Shown: positions 59,273-64,000 of the stretch, one piece after another
Position numbering within the stretch: the first letter of the stretch is position 1
How the letters are laid out: the number at the start of each line of letters is the position of its first letter
Source: Onthomonas sp964456525
GTDB taxonomy: Bacteria > Bacillota > Clostridia > Oscillospirales > Oscillospiraceae
Assembly: GCA_964456525.1 (NCBI GenBank)
Contig: CAYWAP010000002.1
Coordinates: 1 to 64,000, forward strand
DNA length: 64,000 nt
Direction: 5' to 3'
The notes under the pieces: model-generated
Told to the model about the DNA's origin: nothing
The model's database searches: none
What the model saw: the letters and a program-made list of their open reading frames with translations, nothing else
Made by a program: the position numbers and the translations under genes

Positions 59273-60577
59273 TCACCCCTTTTCGCAGGGCGGATCACAG
59301 TAATCCCGCACCCGTCCAAACACCTTGGGCGTGCAGATTGCCGTCACCCGGATGGTGTCCTCGTATTCCACACGTTCCACCTTGGCCTCCCGATAGAGCA
59401 TATCCAGCAGGTCGCCTTTGGAATAGGGCAGCCTAAGGCTCACTTTTTGGGAGCCATGGTCCAGATGCCGGCGCAGAACCCGAATCAGATCGTCCACGCC
59501 CTCGCCGGTCTTGGCAGACATGGCGACCATATCCTGGCCCTGGTCCACGACCTCCAGCTCGCCGTGTTCCGCCGTGTACCGATCGCACTTATTATAAACC
59601 CGGACGCAGGGGGTTTCCGCCGCCCCCAGCTCGCGAATCAGCCGCTCCACCACGTCCGCCTGGGCGCGCCACTCCGGATTGCTGATGTCAATGACGTGCA
59701 GCAGCAAGTCGGCATATTCCAGCTCCTCCAGGGTGGCCTTAAAGGCCTCCACCAGGTGGTGGGGCAGTTTGCGGATAAACCCGACCGTATCCGAAACCAG
59801 CACCGTACAGGTGTCGGAGAGCTCCAGCATCCGGGTGGTGGTTTGCAGCGTGTCAAACAGGCGGTTGTTGGCCGGGATCTGGCTGTCCGTCAGCTGATTC
59901 AGCAGGGTGGACTTGCCCGCATTGGTGTAGCCTACGATGGCCACCACGGGGATCTCGTTTTTCCGCCGGCGGTCCCGCTGGACGGCCCGAACCCGCCGGA
60001 CGTCCTTCAGCTCTTCTTCCAGCTTCTGGATTTTACGGCGAATATGGCGGCGGTCCGTCTCCAGCTGGGTTTCACCGGGGCCGCGCGTGCCAATGGGGGA
60101 TTTGCCGCCGGAGGCGGTCTGGCGAACCAGGTGGGTCCACATGCCGGTCAGCCGGGGCAGCAGATATTTGTACTGGGCCAGTTCCACCTGCAACCGGCCC
60201 TCTGCCGTCTGCGCGCGCTTGGCAAAGATGTCTAAAATCAGGGCGGCCCGGTCCATGACATGCAGGCCGATCTCCTCATTCAAAACCCGAACCTGGGCCG
60301 GGGACAGTTCGTTGTCAAAGATCACCAGATCCGCCCCGTTGGCCGATGCCAGCTCCTTGATCTCCTGTACCTTGCCCTGCCCGATGAACGTGCGGGCCTC
60401 CGGGGTATCCCGGTTTTGGAGGACAACGGCGGCGGTTTCCCCGCCCGCCGTCTCCAGCAGGGCCTTCAGCTCCTCCAGCGTGACCTCGCTGGCGTTGTCG
60501 TCCCTGGACAGGCTGCGGGCGTTTAAGCCCACCAAAATCGCGCGGTTTTTCGTCTCTTCTTGGGTGAATTCAGGCAT
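59273..60577 (-). CDS. hflX: GTPase HflX
   Basis: A ribosome-associated GTPase that splits stalled 70S ribosomes after stress or antibiotic exposure. The 434-aa protein has the N-terminal HflX domain with FIGQGKVQEI, the helical linker with GPGETQLETDRR, and a G domain with GYTNAGKSTLLN near residue 206, DTVGFI and NKCD. It is followed in the same direction by no close gene; the flavin reductase gene begins just upstream, so both may share a transcript. Confidence 0.96.
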   Translation of the reverse strand: MPEFTQEETKNRAILVGLNARSLSRDDNASEVTLEELKALLETAGGETAAVVLQNRDTPEARTFIGQGKVQEIKELASANGADLVIFDNELSPAQVRVLNEEIGLHVMDRAALILDIFAKRAQTAEGRLQVELAQYKYLLPRLTGMWTHLVRQTASGGKSPIGTRGPGETQLETDRRHIRRKIQKLEEELKDVRRVRAVQRDRRRKNEIPVVAIVGYTNAGKSTLLNQLTDSQIPANNRLFDTLQTTTRMLELSDTCTVLVSDTVGFIRKLPHHLVEAFKATLEELEYADLLLHVIDISNPEWRAQADVVERLIRELGAAETPCVRVYNKCDRYTAEHGELEVVDQGQDMVAMSAKTGEGVDDLIRVLRRHLDHGSQKVSLRLPYSKGDLLDMLYREAKVERVEYEDTIRVTAICTPKVFGRVRDYCDPPCEKG

Positions 60578-60583
60578 TGCACA

Positions 60584-61096
60584 TTATTCCTTGACGTAGG
60601 CCTCCACAATCTGGCCGATATACATCGTATGCCAGTCATGGTCCGGATACCAGCGCTTGTCGATGGCTTCGCTTCCCTCTGTCAGGAACTGGGCGCTCAT
60701 GGGCTGGGCGTACTGCTTTTTGCAGACCAGAACCAGCTCCGCCTCCGCAAAGTACGGCGCGCCGCATTCGGCAGCGGCCACGGTGAACCCGCACTCCTTG
60801 ACCTTATCCACAGCCCGGCCGGACTTGGAGCCGCAGAACTGCAGCTCCTTGCGATATTCCTCTGGGAAGAAGGCCAGGGTGAAATATTCCTGGCTGTCCA
60901 CAAAGCCCTTGGTGTACCGCTGGGGACGGATATAGCAGGTGGCCACCGGATTGCCCCACATAACCCCCATTCCGCCCCAGCTGGCGGTCATGGTGCCCAG
61001 TTTCTCAGCGGTTCCCGCCGTAATGAGCATCCACTGCTTGCCAATCTGCTGAAATGGGCTTCGGTTTAGTTCATTGACATCTATTTTTCGGAACAT
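60584..61096 (-). CDS. Flavin reductase-like domain protein
   Basis: A 170-aa protein of the flavin-reductase-like FMN-binding split-barrel family. The FMN-site region TMTASWGGMGVMWGNPVATCYIRPQRYT is near residues 35-62. These proteins reduce flavins or bind FMN; the partner is unknown. It precedes hflX by 6 bp. Confidence 0.9.
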   Translation of the reverse strand: MFRKIDVNELNRSPFQQIGKQWMLITAGTAEKLGTMTASWGGMGVMWGNPVATCYIRPQRYTKGFVDSQEYFTLAFFPEEYRKELQFCGSKSGRAVDKVKECGFTVAAAECGAPYFAEAELVLVCKKQYAQPMSAQFLTEGSEAIDKRWYPDHDWHTMYIGQIVEAYVKE

Positions 61097-61128
61097 AAAA
61101 TTGCCTCCTTGTCCGTTACAGTACCCTC

Positions 61129-61134
61129 ATTATA
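61129..61134 (-). promoter_or_regulatory. -10 box of the flavin reductase/hflX promoter
   Basis: TATAAT on the minus strand, about 33 nt before the start codon; the -35 box (TTTCCT, 17 bp away) is weak. Confidence 0.5.
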
Positions 61135-61236
61135 ATATAGTTTCCCCCAAAAGGAAAGCGATTCCCGGGAAAAAGGTTTCGACGTTCCCGCCTCAAAACA
61201 GCACCGCCGCCCCTGCCAAAGGCTCCCCTGAAGGCG

Positions 61237-61278
61237 AAAAAACGCTGCATCTACGGCTAGATGCAGCGTCCATTTTTT
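61237..61278 (-). terminator. Terminator after rpmE
   Basis: A perfect 12-bp stem ACGCTGCATCTA / TAGATGCAGCGT with a 4-nt loop; TTTTTT follows on the minus strand. Confidence 0.92.
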
Positions 61279-61285
61279 CACAAGA

Positions 61286-61486
61286 TTACTTGAGGCCAAA
61301 CTTCTTATTGAAGCGGCTGACACGACCACCGGTATCGACCATCTTTTGCTTGCCGGTGAAAAAGGGATGACATTTGGCGCAAACTTCCACGCGGATGTCC
61401 TTCTTCGTGGAGCCAGTGGGATAGACAGCGCCGCAAGCACAGCGAATCACGGTCTGCTGGTAATCGGGATGAATACCTGCCTTCAT
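61286..61486 (-). CDS. rpmE: 50S ribosomal protein bL31
   Basis: A 66-aa ribosomal protein of the zinc-binding (C+) type with Cys16, Cys18, Cys36 and Cys39. It begins MKAGIHPDYQQ and contains HPFFTGKQKMVDTGGRV, as expected for bL31. I set the start at the ATG with AGAGGTG upstream; longer open frames are not ribosomal. Confidence 0.97.
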   Translation of the reverse strand: MKAGIHPDYQQTVIRCACGAVYPTGSTKKDIRVEVCAKCHPFFTGKQKMVDTGGRVSRFNKKFGLK

Positions 61487-61568
61487 ATTGTTCACCTCTT
61501 TCGAACCATTCCAAATTGAACACGCCCGACACCCACACGTCGTTAAGTGCCACGTGAACATCAGCTAG

Positions 61569-61597
61569 TTTACCATGTTTCCAAGGTAAATGCAACT
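61569..61597 (-). promoter_or_regulatory. Sigma-A promoter of rpmE
   Basis: TTGCAT (92-97) and TAAACT (69-74) on the minus strand are 17 bp apart. The -35 box overlaps the addA stop. The leader of about 75 nt (GTGGCACTTAACGACGTGTG region) might carry an L31 autoregulatory structure; not proven. Confidence 0.6.
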
Positions 61598-64000
61598 ATT
61601 TTTTCTGCAATTTTTGCGTTTTTCCCAACGGTTCCCTTGGCAGAACCGCCAAAGCCGTCCCGGTTTGGAAAAACCACAGATAGCGGCGGGCGACGGTTTT
61701 CCCGGTGATCTCCGCCAGGGCCTGGGTATACACCTCCAGCTGGGTGCGGTAGCGCTCCGCTCTGGCGGCTTCCTCCCCGGGACGGATGCGGTCCGTCTTG
61801 AAATCCACCACCGTCAGTCCCTCGTCTGTCTCAAAGCAGCAGTCAATGACGCCCTGCAGCAGCACGCTCTCCCCCTCCGGCGCCTGGGGATAGCACAGCG
61901 AGGCCCGGGTGAGGATGGAAAACTTCTCCTCCCGCTTCAGCGTATCCCGATGCGCCAGCGCCTCCTGCCCCAGGGGGGAGGACCAGAATCCGGCGATGAT
62001 CTCCGGCGAGACCGCTTTCCCCTGCTCCTCGCTGAGCCACGCCCCGCTGACCAGCCGTTGAATCTCTGTACGAACGCCCGCCGCCGTTGCGGCCTTGTCC
62101 AGATCGATCAGCTGCATCACCGCGTGAACCGCAGTGCCCCTCTGAGCTCCCGTCAGGCCCCGCCGCCGTTGCATAAAGTCCGGACGGCGGAAGGCGATGG
62201 GCCGGGGGGGCTTCACCGTCTCTTCCGCGGCTTCCTCATCCAGCAGCCGGCCTTTCAACTGGGTGGCCGTCACCTTAGAGGGCATATCGGCCAGGGCCTG
62301 CCCGGGATAGCGCCAGGTGAGCCAGCTCAGATCCAGCGCCGCCTCCGCCTGTTCCGCCTGCTCCGGCTCCTTCTTTGCCGCCGTTTCAGGGGCAAAGGTC
62401 TTCTGATCTCTGCGAATCAGCCGGATATCCCAGTGGTCTTTCGCCAGCGCGTGCCGTTCCAGAACGGCGTCCCCCAGAAGGGGCTGGGCATCGTGCCGGG
62501 CCAGAACGGCCAGGAGCATACAGCTGCCCATGGAGTCCTGTTGCCGCAACACCTCCGGGTCCGGATGGGGACCGGCAAGGGCCCGGAGCTTTTCCAGCTT
62601 CTGTTCCGCTTTGGGGTAGCTCATGACCAGAATCAGCTTTTCCCTGGCCCGGGTCATGGCCACATAGAGCAGCCGCAGTTCCTCAGCCTTCATCTCCTGA
62701 TCCAGCTGGAGCTGTACCGCCGTCCGGGCCAGCGTGGGATATTCCATGCGCAGTTCGGGATCCAACCGTTTGGGGCCAATCCCCAGCTTGCTGTGGAACA
62801 GCATGGGGCTTTGCTCGTCCTTCTTGTTAAACCCACGGGTCAGCCCCCCCAGCACCACCACCGGAAATTCCAGCCCTTTGGAGCGGTGGATGGACATAAT
62901 GTGCACTCCGCTGCCCCCGGCTCCGGCGCTCAACTCCGGCTGTTTTCCCGTCTCCGCCAGACGGCGCAGCTCTGTCACCAGCGCAAAGACCCCTCTGCGG
63001 CCGGCGCCCTCGAACCCCCGGGCGTAGTTGTAAAAGGCCAGCAGATTTTCCTGCCTGCGTTGTCCGCCGGGCATGGCCCCAAACATGGCCCACAGCCCAA
63101 GGTCATCGTATATGCTCCACAGCAGCTGGGCGCAGGTGCTGTCCGGCATCCGGGTTCGCAGCCCGTTTAAGTCGCTCAAAAAACGACTGCAACTCTCATC
63201 TCCCCGCTCGGCTCCGGCACAGACGCAGTCATAAAAATCGCCGTCTCTCTGTTCCGCTCGCAGCAGGGCAAGGGCGTCGCCGGAGAAATGGTACACCGGG
63301 CTTCTCAGCACCGAGATCAACGGCACGTCCTGCCGGGGATTGTCCACAACCTGCAAAAAGGCCACCGCCACCTGCACTTCCGGGGTGGAAAAGCCGTCCA
63401 AGGCGCTGCCGGTCTGCCAGGGGATGTTCCAGGCATCCAGCGCCCGGGTCAAATACCGCTGCACGCTGTTTGGAGAGCGGTAGAGCAGGGCAATGTCCTC
63501 CGGCTTCACCGGCCGGGGGCCGTCCGCGCCGCTGACCATCAGCGGCTGCGTCAACAGCTCATGAACCCGCCTGGCCACAAAGCGGGCCTCAACATCGTCC
63601 CGGGGGATTTTCGCCTCTGTCTCCTCCTGCCCCATCTCGCCGCAGTCCACCAGATTCAGTTCGGTGACGTCATCCGGAAGGGGGGCGTCCTCGTAGTCCG
63701 GGTGGTTCAGGCGCTGGTCTTCATCGTAGTCCAGCTCCCCAAACTCCCGGCTCATCAGGTGGGTAAAGACGAAGTTCACGGCATCCAGCACACTCTGCCG
63801 GGAGCGGAAGTTCCGGGACAGGATCAGCTTGCGGCCCTGCCCCTCCCTGGCCTCTGCCGCCGGGCGGAAGGTTTCATATTTCCTCAAAAAAATCGTGGGG
63901 TCCGCCTGACGGAACCGGTAAATGGACTGCTTCACGTCCCCCACCTGGAAGAGATACCTGCCCCCATCGGTCAGCGCATCAAAAATGGCGTTTTGAATGC
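61596..64000 (-). CDS. addA: ATP-dependent helicase/nuclease subunit A (partial at window end)
   Basis: The C-terminal two thirds (about 801 aa) of AddA, which with AddB resects double-strand breaks up to a Chi site. The frame stays open to base 64000, so the N-terminus with Walker A lies outside; the first Met-like codon at 63944 is inside the motif QVGDVKQSIYRFR and is not the start. Helicase motifs IV-VI are seen as VGDVKQSIYRFRQADP, SIHRSKGLEFPVV and LLYVAMTRAREKLI. The C-terminal RecB-type nuclease domain carries EGESVLLQGVIDCCFETDEGL and the metal site VVDFKTDR. Confidence 0.94.
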   Translation of the reverse strand, partial: IQNAIFDALTDGGRYLFQVGDVKQSIYRFRQADPTIFLRKYETFRPAAEAREGQGRKLILSRNFRSRQSVLDAVNFVFTHLMSREFGELDYDEDQRLNHPDYEDAPLPDDVTELNLVDCGEMGQEETEAKIPRDDVEARFVARRVHELLTQPLMVSGADGPRPVKPEDIALLYRSPNSVQRYLTRALDAWNIPWQTGSALDGFSTPEVQVAVAFLQVVDNPRQDVPLISVLRSPVYHFSGDALALLRAEQRDGDFYDCVCAGAERGDESCSRFLSDLNGLRTRMPDSTCAQLLWSIYDDLGLWAMFGAMPGGQRRQENLLAFYNYARGFEGAGRRGVFALVTELRRLAETGKQPELSAGAGGSGVHIMSIHRSKGLEFPVVVLGGLTRGFNKKDEQSPMLFHSKLGIGPKRLDPELRMEYPTLARTAVQLQLDQEMKAEELRLLYVAMTRAREKLILVMSYPKAEQKLEKLRALAGPHPDPEVLRQQDSMGSCMLLAVLARHDAQPLLGDAVLERHALAKDHWDIRLIRRDQKTFAPETAAKKEPEQAEQAEAALDLSWLTWRYPGQALADMPSKVTATQLKGRLLDEEAAEETVKPPRPIAFRRPDFMQRRRGLTGAQRGTAVHAVMQLIDLDKAATAAGVRTEIQRLVSGAWLSEEQGKAVSPEIIAGFWSSPLGQEALAHRDTLKREEKFSILTRASLCYPQAPEGESVLLQGVIDCCFETDEGLTVVDFKTDRIRPGEEAARAERYRTQLEVYTQALAEITGKTVARRYLWFFQTGTALAVLPREPLGKTQKLQKK

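Noticed and set aside
1..64000. CRISPR arrays, prophage, integrase or insertion sequence with transposase
   Set aside because: No regularly spaced direct repeats, phage gene blocks, integrase or transposase sequences were found on either strand.

Overview
The window looks like a chromosomal contig from a spore-forming, fairly high-GC Clostridia of the gut type (Oscillospiraceae / Flavonifractor-Intestinimonas-like). Reasons: Firmicutes gene pairs (ylxM-ffh-rpsP-khpA-rimM-trmD, AddA nuclease, YfmF/YfmH, NrdR, YetF plus DUF4363, DUF1002), strong Shine-Dalgarno sites, sigma-A promoters of the TTGACA-N17-TATAAT type, frequent GTG/TTG starts and GC-rich genes. The genus call is an inference from gene content only. 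A run of exactly 100 N at 2133-2232 marks a scaffold gap.

Layout. 1-7 kb: guaA and carA-carB on the minus strand, separated by an interspersed repeat family that also caused the assembly gap. 7-16 kb: mixed single genes (YetF-DUF4363, nrdR, HAD phosphatase, DeoR and ArsR regulators, PTS EIIA, an amidase-like protein, glmM, fabH). 16-27 kb: pcrA, fhs under a ZTP riboswitch, rodA, and an lgt-yfmH-yfmF cluster. 27-34 kb: one giant cyclic beta-1,2-glucan-synthase-type gene. 34-38 kb: the SRP/ribosome/tRNA-modification operon. 38-40 kb: an accessory insertion with an MFS exporter behind a leader-peptide attenuator, then tRNA-Arg(CCG) and aroK. 40.5-43.9 kb: a complete preQ1 (queuosine precursor) operon queD-queE-folE-queC-queF behind a preQ1-I riboswitch and terminator. 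44-49 kb: L,D-transpeptidase, DUF3783, glycogen branching enzyme, DUF1002. 49.4-49.8 kb: a stand-alone candidate structured RNA on the minus strand. 50-64 kb: small-metabolism enzymes, a membrane-anchored permuted GH3 protein that has lost catalytic residues, hflX, rpmE and the 3' part of addA, which runs off the window.

How parts work together. carAB, guaA and fhs supply pyrimidine, purine and one-carbon precursors; fhs is tied to ZMP/ZTP, the folate-stress signal of purine synthesis. FolE, QueD, QueE, QueC and QueF convert GTP stepwise to preQ1, which feeds back on the operon through its riboswitch. GlmM, RodA, the L,D-transpeptidase and the amidase-like protein belong to the cell envelope.

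Most unusual items: (1) three mutually exclusive RNA helices upstream of the MFS gene, with a 32-codon leader and a terminator that also hides the exporter's ribosome site; (2) the orphan RNA with its own near-consensus promoter, many short helices and a strong terminator; (3) a MITE-like repeat with GGCCyTGTTTGAA ends; (4) the degenerate permuted GH3; (5) an amidase_3-like protein lacking a zinc histidine and the catalytic glutamate. No CRISPR array, transposase, integrase, prophage or replication origin was seen.
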